Positions 26,400 to 34,707 of a DNA stretch of 64,000 bases are shown in pieces; the stretch's first letter is position 1, and each line of letters begins with the position of its first letter. This stretch comes from an uncultured Pseudokineococcus sp. (GTDB taxonomy: Bacteria; Actinomycetota; Actinomycetes; Actinomycetales; Quadrisphaeraceae), in contig NZ_CANMAA010000001.1 of assembly GCF_947495735.1 (NCBI RefSeq), forward strand, positions 186,001 to 250,000. The letters run 5' to 3'. Under the pieces are notes generated by a model. That model was not told where the DNA came from. It saw only the letters and a program-made list of their open reading frames with translations, and searched no databases. A program made the translations under genes and the position numbers.

Positions 26400-27827
26400 A
26401 TGAGCGTCCCGGGCCCCGCGCCGCGCGGCGACGACGCCGCGCCGAGCCGCGACCACCCGGCGCCGGGCGCCGACGAGAGCCAGCTCGGCCGGGAGCCCTC
26501 CCCCTGGGCGCCGCGAGAGGACCCGGGGGTCCCCTCCTCGGCGGACCCGGGTCACCGCGCCGACGCCGGGGCTGGGGCGTGGAGGGGCGCCGGCGGCCCG
26601 ACCGGCTCGGCGCCCGGCTCCGAAGACCCCCCCGGTGCCCCGGGGGGCGAGCCCGCCCCGGGGCCCCTGCTGGGGCACTCCGGGCCGGGGTTCCCGGAGG
26701 GTGCGCCCGCGCCGCTGCTCGGGCGCGCGCGCGAGCCGCGGCGCCGGTGGCGCTCGGCGCGCGCGCTGGCGCTCGTGGCCTCCTGCCTGCTCGTCGGCCT
26801 GCTCGGCGGCGTGGCGGGGCAGCGCCTCGCCGGCCCGGCCGGGACGACCGTCTCCGTCGTCGACCGCTCGGGCGGGGGCGCGGCGCAGCCCGCCGACGGC
26901 TCGGTCACCCAGGTCGCCGACGCGGTGCTGCCGAGCACCGTGTCGGTCGAGATCAGCTCGAGCGAGGGATCGGGCAACGGGTCGGGCTTCGTGCTGTCCG
27001 AGGACGGGTACGTGGTCACGAACAACCACGTCATCGCGCCGGCCGTCGAGGCGGCGGGGCGCATCCGCGTGCTCCTGTCCGACGGCACGCGGGAGCCCGC
27101 GACGGTCGTGGGACGCACCGCCGACTACGACCTCGCGGTGCTGCGCATCGACCGCACCGGTCTGGTCCCGCTCGCCTTCGCCGACACCTCCGCCGTCCGC
27201 GTGGGCGACCCCGTCGTGGCGGTGGGCGCGCCGCTCGGGCTGGCCAGCACGGTCACCAGCGGCATCGTCAGCGCGCTCAACCGCCCCGTCGTGGCCGGTC
27301 CCAGCCAGGGCGAGCAGGGCTTCATCAACGCCGTGCAGACGGACGCCGCGATCAACCCGGGCAACTCCGGGGGCCCGCTCGTCGACCTCACCGGCGCCGT
27401 GGTCGGCGTCAACTCGGCCATCGCCCAGACGGCCGCGCTCGGAGCGGGCGGCAGCATCGGCCTGGGCTTCGCGATCCCGGCGGACCAGGTGGTGCGCACG
27501 ACCACCGAGCTCATCGAGGACGGCGTCGCCACCTACCCCGTCATCGGCGTCTCCCTGGACTCCACCTACGAGGGCCAGGGCGTGCGCGTGGCGCAGGGGT
27601 CGAGCCCGGCCGGCGCACCCGTCGTCGCCGGCGGCCCGGCGGACCTCGCCGGCGTCGAGCCCGGCGACGTCATCACGGCGATCGACGACCAGCTCGTCAC
27701 CGCCCCGGACGAGCTCATCGTCGCCATCCGCGCCCGCACGCCGGGCGAGGAGGTGGTGCTCACGGTGCGCCGGGGGCGCGAGGCCGTCGAGATCCCCGTC
27801 GAGCTCGGGAGCGAGCCGAGCGACTGA
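26400..27827 (+). CDS. htrA: HtrA/DegQ-type membrane serine protease with PDZ domain
   Basis: 475 residues. The N-terminal 115 residues are a disordered Pro/Gly/Ala-rich cytoplasmic region. A transmembrane helix (ALALVASCLLVGLLGGVAGQ) is followed by an extracytoplasmic trypsin-like domain with H210 (VVTNNHVI), D244 (YDLAVLRI) and S323 (GNSGGPLVD), then one PDZ domain (about 385-470, AGVEPGDVITAIDDQLV). It degrades or refolds damaged envelope proteins. GAGGAGGAG precedes ATG 26400. It follows sigE by 161 nt, where rseA would normally be. The N-terminal region has no HxxxCxxC zinc motif, so it is not a fused anti-sigma domain. Confidence 0.92.
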   Translation: MSVPGPAPRGDDAAPSRDHPAPGADESQLGREPSPWAPREDPGVPSSADPGHRADAGAGAWRGAGGPTGSAPGSEDPPGAPGGEPAPGPLLGHSGPGFPEGAPAPLLGRAREPRRRWRSARALALVASCLLVGLLGGVAGQRLAGPAGTTVSVVDRSGGGAAQPADGSVTQVADAVLPSTVSVEISSSEGSGNGSGFVLSEDGYVVTNNHVIAPAVEAAGRIRVLLSDGTREPATVVGRTADYDLAVLRIDRTGLVPLAFADTSAVRVGDPVVAVGAPLGLASTVTSGIVSALNRPVVAGPSQGEQGFINAVQTDAAINPGNSGGPLVDLTGAVVGVNSAIAQTAALGAGGSIGLGFAIPADQVVRTTTELIEDGVATYPVIGVSLDSTYEGQGVRVAQGSSPAGAPVVAGGPADLAGVEPGDVITAIDDQLVTAPDELIVAIRARTPGEEVVLTVRRGREAVEIPVELGSEPSD

Positions 27828-28004
27828 CGCGGCGGGGCGGCGCGGACGACGCCGCGCTGCGGGAGTCGTCGACGACGTGGCCGTGACGGCGGACGGCGCC
27901 CGGCGGGTGGCCGTGCGGCGTCCGGCGGTCGACGGCCCGGTGACGCCCGCGGGGCGCGTCCGCCCCGCGGCGACGGGTGCGCACGAGCGGAGCGCACGCC
28001 GTCG

Positions 28005-28010
28005 TAGGCT
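28005..28010 (+). promoter_or_regulatory. Leaderless -10 of tatB
   Basis: TAGGCT is followed by 6 nt and then GTG 28017. Confidence 0.6.
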
Positions 28011-28016
28011 GCGGCC

Positions 28017-28475
28017 GTGTCCTTCCCCAACGGTGGCGAGCTGCTCGTGCTGCTCGTCATCGTCCTCGTGGTCGTGGGTCCCGAGCGGCTGCCGCGGTAC
28101 TCCCAGCAGCTCGCCGACCTCGTCCGCGGCGGCGTGCGCTACGCCAAGGGCGCCCGGGACAGCCTCAAGGAGGAGATGGGCCCGGAGTTCGACGACATCG
28201 ACTGGCAGAAGCTCGACCCGCGCCAGTACGACCCGCGTCGCATCGTCCGCGACGCGCTCACCGACGTGTGGGACGACCCGCCCGCCAAGCCCCGCAGCCC
28301 GGGAGCCCCGCGATCGCTGGCCGCGCCCGCGGCGGGTGGGGGGGGCGCCGCGGTCGCGGCCGCAGCGGCGACCGGCGGGTCGAGCCCGGCGCGCCCGCCC
28401 GTCCCGAGCCCGCGCGGCGGCGCCGAGCCCAGGGTGACGCCCGACCGCACGCCCTTCGACGACGAGGCCACCTAG
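28017..28475 (+). CDS. tatB: Sec-independent translocase subunit TatB
   Basis: 152 residues. It is the twin-arginine translocase component that, with TatC, recognises RR signal peptides. The single N-terminal transmembrane helix ELLVLLVIVLVVVGPERLP ends in the Gly-Pro-Glu hinge, followed by the amphipathic helix SQQLADLVRGGVRYAKGARDSL and DIDWQKLDPRQYDPRRIVRDAL, which is typical of actinobacterial TatB. The tail is Pro/Ala-rich. Its place after htrA repeats the mycobacterial order. It has its own leaderless promoter, so it is not strictly in the sigE transcript. tatA and tatC are not in the window. Confidence 0.92.
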   Translation: MSFPNGGELLVLLVIVLVVVGPERLPRYSQQLADLVRGGVRYAKGARDSLKEEMGPEFDDIDWQKLDPRQYDPRRIVRDALTDVWDDPPAKPRSPGAPRSLAAPAAGGGGAAVAAAAATGGSSPARPPVPSPRGGAEPRVTPDRTPFDDEAT

Positions 28476-28622
28476 CCCGGCACCCGACGCGCGCCACGAC
28501 GAGGTGGGCCCTCCCGGTGCCGGAGCGCCGCGACGTGCGGCGCCAGCGGCGCGGGCCCCGGCTCCGCCGGTGGTCGGCTGGCCCGGCCCGCGACGCGCTC
28601 TGGCCGGCGCGGCGCGGTGCGC

Positions 28623-29768
28623 TCAGCCCGCGACGCGCTGGGCGGGGGAGCGCACGGGCGTGATCCCGAGCGGGCGCCCGGCGAGGCCGCGGGGCTTCGA
28701 CAGCGCCCGGGCCACCTCCCGCAGCGCCACCGCCGCCGGCGCCTCGGGGTCCGAGAGCACGAGCGGGACGCCGGCGTCGCCGCCCTCGCGGACGCGCACG
28801 TCGAGCGGCACGCGGCCGAGCAGGCCCACGGGGACGCGCAGCAGGTCCTCGAGCCGCCCGGCCACGGCCTCGCCGCCGCCGCTGCCGAAGACCTCGACGC
28901 GCGAGCCGTCGGGCATCTCCATCCAGCTCATGTTCTCCACGACGCCGGCGACGGACTGCTTGGTCTGGTGCGCCACGGCGCCGGCGCGCTCGGCCACCTC
29001 GGCCGCCGCGGCCTGCGGGGTGGTCACCACGAGGAGCTCCGCCCCGGGCAGGAGCTGCGCGACGCTGATGGCGATGTCACCGGTGCCCGGCGGCAGGTCG
29101 AGCAGCAGGACGTCGAGGTCGCCCCAGTGCACGTCGGTGAGGAACTGCTCGAGCGTGCGGTGGAGCATCGGGCCGCGCCACACCACGGGCGCGTTCCCCT
29201 GGGTGAACATCCCGATGGAGACGATCTTCACGCCGTGCGCCACGGGCGGGATGATCATGTCGTCCACGCGCGTGGGGGCGTGCTCGACGCCGAGCATGCG
29301 GGGCACCGAGAAGCCGTGGACGTCGGCGTCCAGGACGCCGACGCGCAGCCCGTCCGCGGCCATCGCCGCGGCGAGGTTGACGGTGACGCTGGACTTGCCG
29401 ACGCCGCCCTTGCCCGAGGCGACGGCGACGACGCGCGTCAGCGACCCGGGCTGGGTGAAGGGCACCTCGCGGGCGGGGCGCCCGCCGCGCAGCACGTCCT
29501 TGAGCGCGGCGCGCTGGTCGTCGTCCATGACCCCGAGCTCGACCCGCACGGAGGCGACGCCCTCGACGGCGGAGACCTCGCGCGTGACCTCGCGGGTGAG
29601 CTGCTCGCGCATCGGGCAGCCCGCGGTGGTGAGGGAGACCTCGACCGCCACGTCGGGACCGTCGAGGGACACCGAGCGCACCATGCCGAGGTCGGTGATG
29701 GGGCGGCGGATCTCGGGGTCGAGCACGCGGCCCAGGGCCTCGCGCACGAGCGTCTCGGAGGGGCTCAT
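28623..29768 (-). CDS. mrp: Mrp/ApbC-family P-loop ATPase (Fe-S carrier)
   Basis: 381 residues. An N-terminal MIP18/DUF59 domain (about 5-85, VREALGRVLDPEIRRPITDLGMV with CPMREQL) is followed by the deviant Walker A GKGGVGKS (119-126) and the ATPase body (DADVHGFSVPRMLG, DLPPGTGD). The family assembles or carries iron-sulfur clusters. The CxxC usual near the C-terminus of bacterial Mrp is absent (WMEMPDGSRVEVFG here). The ATG overlaps the DUF1003 gene's stop (ATGA). TACCCT 6 nt upstream also suggests a separate leaderless transcript. Confidence 0.92.
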   Translation of the reverse strand: MSPSETLVREALGRVLDPEIRRPITDLGMVRSVSLDGPDVAVEVSLTTAGCPMREQLTREVTREVSAVEGVASVRVELGVMDDDQRAALKDVLRGGRPAREVPFTQPGSLTRVVAVASGKGGVGKSSVTVNLAAAMAADGLRVGVLDADVHGFSVPRMLGVEHAPTRVDDMIIPPVAHGVKIVSIGMFTQGNAPVVWRGPMLHRTLEQFLTDVHWGDLDVLLLDLPPGTGDIAISVAQLLPGAELLVVTTPQAAAAEVAERAGAVAHQTKQSVAGVVENMSWMEMPDGSRVEVFGSGGGEAVAGRLEDLLRVPVGLLGRVPLDVRVREGGDAGVPLVLSDPEAPAAVALREVARALSKPRGLAGRPLGITPVRSPAQRVAG

Positions 29769-30358
29769 GCCCCCAGGGTAGGTGTGCCGGGACGGCTCTC
29801 CGGACGCCCGTCCGAGCGGCCCTGGCGGCCCCGGCCGCGCCCGCGCTCGCCGTCCTCGCGCCCGCCGTCGAGCTCCTCGACGAAGCCCCGCAGCTCGCTG
29901 CGCAGGAAGTCCCGGGTCGCGACGTCGCGCATGGCGATGCGCAGCGCCGCCACCTCGCGCGCGAGGTACTCGGTGTCGGCGAGGTTCCGCTCGGCGCGCT
30001 GGCGGTCCTGCTCCAGGGAGACGCGGTCGCGGTCGTCCTGGCGGTTCTGCGCCAGGAGGATCAGCGGCGCCGCGTAGGAGGCCTGCAGCGAGAGCATCAG
30101 GGTGAGGAAGAGGAAGGCGTACGGGTCGAAGCGCACGCTCGCCGGGGCGAGGGTGTTCCACAAGACCCACAGGACGATGAAGCACGACATGTAGATGAGG
30201 AAGCGCGGCGTGCCCATGAAGCGGGCGAAGGCCTCCGAGAGCCGGCCGAAGGTCTCGGGGTCGATGCTCGGGCGGGGCAGGAACCGTCGCCTCGTCTCCT
30301 GGGGGCTGTCGAGCCCCGGCTCCCGCCGGCGCGTCCCGCTCTGGTCCCGTGCTGCCAT
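29765..30358 (-). CDS. DUF1003 family membrane protein
   Basis: 197 residues. Two transmembrane helices (FLIYMSCFIVLWVLWNTL and FLFLTLMLSLQASYAAPLILLA) carry the DUF1003 motif ...FDPYAFLFLTLMLSLQASYAAPLILLAQNRQDDRDR. A coiled-coil segment (about 105-155) and a charged Arg/Gly-rich tail follow. The function is unknown. It lies between the MgtE-N/CBS gene and mrp, an order shared with mycobacteria. Its stop overlaps the mrp start by 4 nt. GAGGAG lies 8 nt before ATG 30358. Confidence 0.9.
   Translation of the reverse strand: MAARDQSGTRRREPGLDSPQETRRRFLPRPSIDPETFGRLSEAFARFMGTPRFLIYMSCFIVLWVLWNTLAPASVRFDPYAFLFLTLMLSLQASYAAPLILLAQNRQDDRDRVSLEQDRQRAERNLADTEYLAREVAALRIAMRDVATRDFLRSELRGFVEELDGGREDGERGRGRGRQGRSDGRPESRPGTPTLGA
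29775..29780 (-). promoter_or_regulatory. Leaderless -10 of mrp
   Basis: On the reverse strand TACCCT is followed by 6 nt and ATG 29768. It lies inside the end of the DUF1003 gene. Confidence 0.5.
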
Positions 30359-30443
30359 CTCGTCCCTCCTCCTGCGTCCAGGTGCCGTCGTGGCTCCTGC
30401 TCGGTCCGCGCCGTCCGCCTCCCGCCCGCTCGGGCGGCACCCC

Positions 30444-31733
30444 TCAGCGCCGCGCCGCGCCGCCCCGCCCCAGCTCGGCGTCGTCCTGCTCCCGCCAGTC
30501 CTCGGGGAGGATGTGGTCGAGGACGTCGTCCACCGTCACGACCCCCAGCAGGCGCCCGGCGGGGTCGGTGACGGGGACCGACACGAGGTTGTAGACGGCG
30601 AGGCGCCGCGCCACCACGCCGAGCGGGGCGTCGGGGGAGAGGCCGTCCACGTCCGTGTCGAGGATGGAGCCGATCCGCTCGTGGGGCGCCACCCGCAGCA
30701 TGGCCTGGATGTGCACGACGCCCAGGTAGCGACCCGTCGGGGTCTCCAGCGGGGGGCGGCAGACGTAGACCGACGCCGCCTCGGCGACGGACAGGTCGCT
30801 GCTGCGCACCAGGGCCAGCGCCTCCGCCACCGACGCCTCCGGCGCCATGAGCACCGGCTCGGGCGTCATGAGGCCGCCCGCGGTCTCCTCGTCGTAGGCG
30901 AGCAGCCGGCGCACGTCGGCGGCGTCGTCGGGCTCCATGAGCTGCAGGAGCGTCTCCTTGGCGTCCTCCGGCAGCTCGCCGAGGACGTCGGCGGCGTCGT
31001 CGGCGTCCATCGCCTCCAGGACGTCGGCCGCGCGCTCGCGGGCGAGCCCGGTGACCACCTCGACGCGGTCGTCCTCGCCCAGCTCGGCGAGGACGTCCGC
31101 CAGCCGCTCGTCGTCGAGCTCGGCGGCCAGCTCGAGGCGGCGGCGCCCCGAGAGGTCGTGGAGCGCCTCGGCGATGTCGGCGGGCTTCATGTCCTCGAAG
31201 GTCGCGATGAGCAGGCTCGCGCCCTGGGCCGCGGCCGGCGTCCCGAGCAGGTTCCCGACCTCGTCGACGGGGACGAGCAGCGTCTCGCCCCGCCGGCCCC
31301 GCAGCCGGGAGCCGAGCCCGCCGGGGGTGCCGCGGCGGACGAAGACACGGGTGACCTCGAGGTCGCGGGGGCCGGGGCGCTCGAGGGCGAGGTCCTCCAC
31401 CGTGGCGGCGCCGGAGCCGTCGAGGAGCTCCACCTGGCGCTCCAGCACCTCGGCCAGCAGGAGCACCTCGGTGCTGCGCTGCTCGAAGCGGCGCATGTTC
31501 ACCAGGCCCGTGGTGATGACCTGGCCGGCGTCCATGGCCGTGACCCTCGTCATGGGCACGAAGACGCGGCGGCGGCCGGGGACCTCCACCACGAGCCCGA
31601 CGACGCGCAGGCGCCGCCCGTCGCCGCGCAGCACGCTGACGACGTCGCGCACGCGCCCGACCTGGTCGCCCATGGGGTCGAAGACGGGGAGCCCGGCCAG
31701 CCGCGCGGCGAAGATCCGGGACGGGCTGCTCAC
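30444..31733 (-). CDS. MgtE N-terminal/CBS-domain protein without transport domain
   Basis: 429 residues. The first ~120 residues are a PRC-barrel-like region (LPVFDPMGDQVGRVRDVV). The MgtE N-terminal superhelical domain spans about 190-285 (repeated DDERLADVLAEL, ERAADVLEAMDADDAADVLGEL). Two CBS domains follow (TPEPVLMAPEASVAEAL, DTDVDGLSPDAPLG). There is no membrane domain, so it is not itself a magnesium channel. It may sense Mg2+ or nucleotides for a partner. GTG 31733 has TACGCT 6 nt upstream. It leads DUF1003 and mrp on the reverse strand. Confidence 0.88.
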   Translation of the reverse strand: MSSPSRIFAARLAGLPVFDPMGDQVGRVRDVVSVLRGDGRRLRVVGLVVEVPGRRRVFVPMTRVTAMDAGQVITTGLVNMRRFEQRSTEVLLLAEVLERQVELLDGSGAATVEDLALERPGPRDLEVTRVFVRRGTPGGLGSRLRGRRGETLLVPVDEVGNLLGTPAAAQGASLLIATFEDMKPADIAEALHDLSGRRRLELAAELDDERLADVLAELGEDDRVEVVTGLARERAADVLEAMDADDAADVLGELPEDAKETLLQLMEPDDAADVRRLLAYDEETAGGLMTPEPVLMAPEASVAEALALVRSSDLSVAEAASVYVCRPPLETPTGRYLGVVHIQAMLRVAPHERIGSILDTDVDGLSPDAPLGVVARRLAVYNLVSVPVTDPAGRLLGVVTVDDVLDHILPEDWREQDDAELGRGGAARR

Positions 31734-31739
31734 GGGCGC

Positions 31740-31745
31740 AGCGTA
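31740..31745 (-). promoter_or_regulatory. Leaderless -10 of the MgtE-N/CBS gene
   Basis: On the reverse strand TACGCT is followed by 6 nt and GTG 31733. Confidence 0.6.
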
Positions 31746-31843
31746 GCGGCGACGTCGCGCGCCCCCGGCCCGCGCGGGCGGCGCCCTCCGCGCCCGCCCG
31801 GCCGCGCAGGTCCCGCGCGGGTGCGAGGGCGGTCGGCCGGTCG

Positions 31844-31849
31844 TAGCGT
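31844..31849 (+). promoter_or_regulatory. Leaderless -10 of dps
   Basis: TAGCGT is followed by 7 nt and ATG 31857. It is divergent from the promoter at 31740. Confidence 0.6.
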
Positions 31850-31856
31850 CGCGGGC

Positions 31857-32468
31857 ATGACCTACAGCGAGACCTCCAAGGACCCCTCGACCGCCCTCGA
31901 CGGCGCCCCGAAGATCGAGTACACGATCCCGGGCATGGACGCCGACGCCGGGGCGCAGGTCGTGAAGAACCTGCAGGAGCGGCTCATCGCCCTCACCGAC
32001 CTGCACCTGACCCTCAAGCACGTGCACTGGAACGTCATCGGGCCGAACTTCATCGGCGTGCACGAGATGCTCGACCCGCAGGTCGACGCCGTCCGCGAGA
32101 TGGCGGACGCCGTGGCCGAGCGCATCGCCGCCATGGGCGGCAGCCCGGTGGGCACGCCGGGGCACCTCGTCGCCCAGCGCAAGTGGGACGACTACTCCAT
32201 CGGCCGCGCGGGCACGATCGAGCACCTCGGCGCGCTCGACCTCGTCTACCAGGGCGTCATCGCCGACTACCGCGAGGCCATCGAGTCCGCGGGCGACCTC
32301 GACCCGGTCACCGAGGACCTGCTCATCGACCACTCGGGCGACCTCGAGCAGTTCCACTGGTTCGTGCGCGCGCACCTGGAGAACGCCGGCGGCCAGATCT
32401 CGACGGCCGGCGCCACCAGCGAGAAGCAGGCCGCGCAGCAGGCGGGGGACGAGCGCTTCGGCGAGTGA
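31857..32468 (+). CDS. dps: Dps-family ferritin-like DNA-protection protein
   Basis: 203 residues. A dodecameric mini-ferritin that oxidises and stores iron and protects DNA under stress. The inter-subunit ferroxidase residues are readable in LTLKHVHWNVIGPNFIGVHEMLD (His, His, Glu/Asp) and later DLLIDHSGDLEQFHWFVRAHLEN. A roughly 25-residue N-terminal arm and a C-terminal Glu/Gln/Ala tail fit the longer Dps types. The leaderless ATG 31857 and a 20-bp terminator make it a single-gene unit. Confidence 0.93.
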   Translation: MTYSETSKDPSTALDGAPKIEYTIPGMDADAGAQVVKNLQERLIALTDLHLTLKHVHWNVIGPNFIGVHEMLDPQVDAVREMADAVAERIAAMGGSPVGTPGHLVAQRKWDDYSIGRAGTIEHLGALDLVYQGVIADYREAIESAGDLDPVTEDLLIDHSGDLEQFHWFVRAHLENAGGQISTAGATSEKQAAQQAGDERFGE

Positions 32469-32484
32469 CCTCGCGCTGACCGCT

Positions 32485-32525
32485 CACCGCGGGGGGCCGT
32501 CCGGACCGGACGGCCCCCCGCGGTG
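32485..32525 (+). terminator. Terminator of dps
   Basis: A perfect 20-bp stem (32485-32504 with 32506-32525) lies 16 nt after the stop. Confidence 0.9.
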
Positions 32526-32555
32526 CGTCCGGGCGGGCGGGGCCGCCGCCCGCCG

Positions 32556-32561
32556 TAGGCT
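32556..32561 (+). promoter_or_regulatory. Putative -10 of the YbhN-like gene
   Basis: TAGGCT lies 34 nt before ATG 32596 and gives a short leader containing GGGGAGGAGG. Confidence 0.45.
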
Positions 32562-32595
32562 CGTGGGTCCACGGCACCGCGGGGAGGAGGACTCC

Positions 32596-33714
32596 ATGGC
32601 CGTCCCTCCGGAGGCCGACCTGACCCGCCCTCCCCACCGGTCCGACGTCCCCGGGGACGCCGCGGCCCGGCCCGACCGGTCCCCCACGGGCTCCTCCGGC
32701 GCCGCGCGGCCCGCCGCCCCCGGGGCCTCGCCGGCGGCCCGCGAGCGGGGCGCCGACGACGCCGCGCAGCCCTCGTCGACGATCCGGCGCTGGGGGCTCC
32801 TGGGCGCCCTGGCCGGGGCCGGGCTCGGCGTCCTCGCGCTCGTGCTCGTGGTCCGCCAGCTCGGCAGCGCCGACCCGGTGGAGGTGCTGCGCCAGGCCTC
32901 CCCGGGGTGGCTGGTGCTGACGGTCCTCACCGCGCTGGTCCCCTTCGCGGGCGCCACGACGACGGTCGTGGCCTTCTCGCCCGTGCCCCTGCGGCGGCTG
33001 CCGACGGCGGCCGTGCAGGTGGCCGGGACCTTCCTCAGCCTGCTCGGCCCCGCGGGCCTCGGGGGCATGGCCCTGAACGTCCGCTACCTGTACCGGCGGG
33101 GAGCGCCGACCCCGGCGGCCGTCGCGGCGGTGGTGGCCATCCAGGTCGTCTCGGTGGTCGTGACCGCGGCGGTGCTCGGCGTCGCCGTGCTCACCTCGGG
33201 GCGCATGGCCCAGGGCGTCCGGCTCCTGCCCGACGCGGTGACGCTGGTCACGGTGTGCTCGGTCGTCGTGGCGGCGCTCGCGGTGCTGGCGGTGCCGCGC
33301 GTGCGCGCCTGGGTCGTGGGGCGCCTGCGAGAGCCGGTGGGCCGCGCCGTCGCCGTGCTCCGCGACCTCGTCCGCCGGCCCGCCCGCCTGGCCGCGGGGG
33401 TGGCGGGCAGCTGCCTCGTCACCGGTGGCTTCCTCGCGGCGCTGGCCGCCAGCCTGCACGCCTACGACGCGTCGGTGCCGCTCCTGGAGCTGGCGGTCGT
33501 CCTGTTCGCCGGCACGGCCGTCGGCAGCGTCTTCCCCACCCCGGGCGGGGCGGGGGCCATCGAGACGGCCATCGCCGGCGGGCTGGTCGCCGTGGGGGTC
33601 GACCCGGTGCCGGCGGTGCTGGCGGCGGTCACCTACCGGATCGCCACGCTGTGGCTGTGGGTGCTCCCGGGGTGGGTGCTCGCGGTGCTGCTGCGGCGCG
33701 CCGGCCACATCTGA
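32596..33714 (+). CDS. YbhN/lysylphosphatidylglycerol synthetase-like membrane protein
   Basis: 372 residues. A disordered N-terminal tail of about 65 residues is followed by roughly eight transmembrane helices in the flippase-like UPF0104/LPG_synthase_TM pattern. This includes LGPAGLGGMALNVRYLYRRG and the family motif VFPTPGGAGAIETAIAGGLVAVGV near the end. Members flip or transfer membrane lipids; the lipid here is unknown and no synthetase domain is attached. GGGGAGGAGG lies 5 nt before ATG 32596, fixing the start over the longer open frame. Confidence 0.87.
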   Translation: MAVPPEADLTRPPHRSDVPGDAAARPDRSPTGSSGAARPAAPGASPAARERGADDAAQPSSTIRRWGLLGALAGAGLGVLALVLVVRQLGSADPVEVLRQASPGWLVLTVLTALVPFAGATTTVVAFSPVPLRRLPTAAVQVAGTFLSLLGPAGLGGMALNVRYLYRRGAPTPAAVAAVVAIQVVSVVVTAAVLGVAVLTSGRMAQGVRLLPDAVTLVTVCSVVVAALAVLAVPRVRAWVVGRLREPVGRAVAVLRDLVRRPARLAAGVAGSCLVTGGFLAALAASLHAYDASVPLLELAVVLFAGTAVGSVFPTPGGAGAIETAIAGGLVAVGVDPVPAVLAAVTYRIATLWLWVLPGWVLAVLLRRAGHI

Positions 33715-33842
33715 CCCCGGCGCCTGCGCGGCCCGGGTCGTCCGGTCCAGGAGGCGCCGCCGCCGCTGCGAGTCGGCTGGGAGTGCGCGCGCCGGCCGGT
33801 CCTCGGGTGGTGCCCCCCGGGGGGACGCCGGATGATCACGGC

Positions 33843-34544
33843 ATGGCCAGCTCCTTCACCTCCCCCCGCGACCGCCGCCAGGGCATGCCCACGGCGCCGA
33901 CCGGCGAGGAGGTCGCGTCCTACGACACCTACGCCGCAGCGCAGGCGGCGGTGGACTTCCTCTCCGACGAGCAGTTCCCCGTCCAGCACGTGACGATCGT
34001 CGGCACGGACCTGCGGATGGTCGAGCGCGTGCTCGGCCGCCTCACCTACGGGCGAGTGGCGGGGGCCGGGCTGGCCTCGGGCGCCTGGATCGGGCTGCTC
34101 ATCGGCCTCATCCTCGTGCTGCTGACGCCGCCCGAGGCGGGGCTGCTGGCCATCCTCCCGGCGGTGCTCATCGGTGCCGCCTTCGGCCTGATCCTCAGCC
34201 TCGTGAGCTACGCGGCCACCCGGGGCCGGCGCGACTTCACCTCCGTGAGCCAGATCGTGGCCTCCCGCTACGCGCTGTTCTGCACGCAGGAGCAGATGGG
34301 CGCCGCCCGCGAGGTGCTCGGCCGCGACGCCGACGCCGCTCGCGGCCTCGGCCGCCCGGGCTGGGGCGGTGCCGCGCAGCCGGCGCGGGTCCAGGCGCCG
34401 CAGTCGCCGGCACCCGGTGCCGGCGCCTCCGAGGGGACCGCCTCGGCGCCCGTCGCCAGCGGCCCCACGTACAGCGAGATGGTCGCCCGCCAGCGCGAGG
34501 AGGAGCGGGTCCGCGCCGAGGGCGAGGACCAGCAGCCGCGCTGA
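33843..34544 (+). CDS. YflT-like general stress family membrane protein
   Basis: 233 residues. The N-terminal domain (about 20-70: VASYDTYAAAQAAVDFLSDE, VQHVTIVGTDLRMVERVLGR) is the YflT/DUF1269-like stress domain. Two closely spaced hydrophobic helices with Gly-rich faces follow (GLASGAWIGLLIGLILVLL and LAILPAVLIGAAFGLILSLV). The C-terminus is disordered and charged. The function is unknown; actinobacterial members are annotated as general stress proteins. GATGAT lies 6 nt before ATG 33843, the spacing of leaderless genes here, though the hexamer is not TANNNT. Confidence 0.8.
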   Translation: MASSFTSPRDRRQGMPTAPTGEEVASYDTYAAAQAAVDFLSDEQFPVQHVTIVGTDLRMVERVLGRLTYGRVAGAGLASGAWIGLLIGLILVLLTPPEAGLLAILPAVLIGAAFGLILSLVSYAATRGRRDFTSVSQIVASRYALFCTQEQMGAAREVLGRDADAARGLGRPGWGGAAQPARVQAPQSPAPGAGASEGTASAPVASGPTYSEMVARQREEERVRAEGEDQQPR

Positions 34545-34584
34545 CGCGGCGGGCGTCGTCGCAGACGCCGCACATCCGGCACAG

Positions 34585-34616
34585 CGGCCCGCGGATCCTC
34601 CAGGATCCGCGGGCCG
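34585..34616 (+). terminator. Terminator between stress protein and aminopeptidase P
   Basis: A perfect 15-bp stem (34585-34599 with 34602-34616) is followed by TTCT. It sits between convergent genes. Confidence 0.85.
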
Positions 34617-34707
34617 TTCTGCTGCGCCGGGCCGTCCTGCTGCGCCGGTGGCCGGTGGCCGGTGGCCCGGGCCCGGGGGAGCCGCCCGGGCCCGGGGAGG
34701 AGCGGGC

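Noticed and set aside
26400-26760. HtrA N-terminal tail as a fused anti-sigma (RseA) domain
   Set aside because: It is Pro/Gly/Ala-rich with no HxxxCxxC motif and no predicted helices like a zinc-associated anti-sigma domain.
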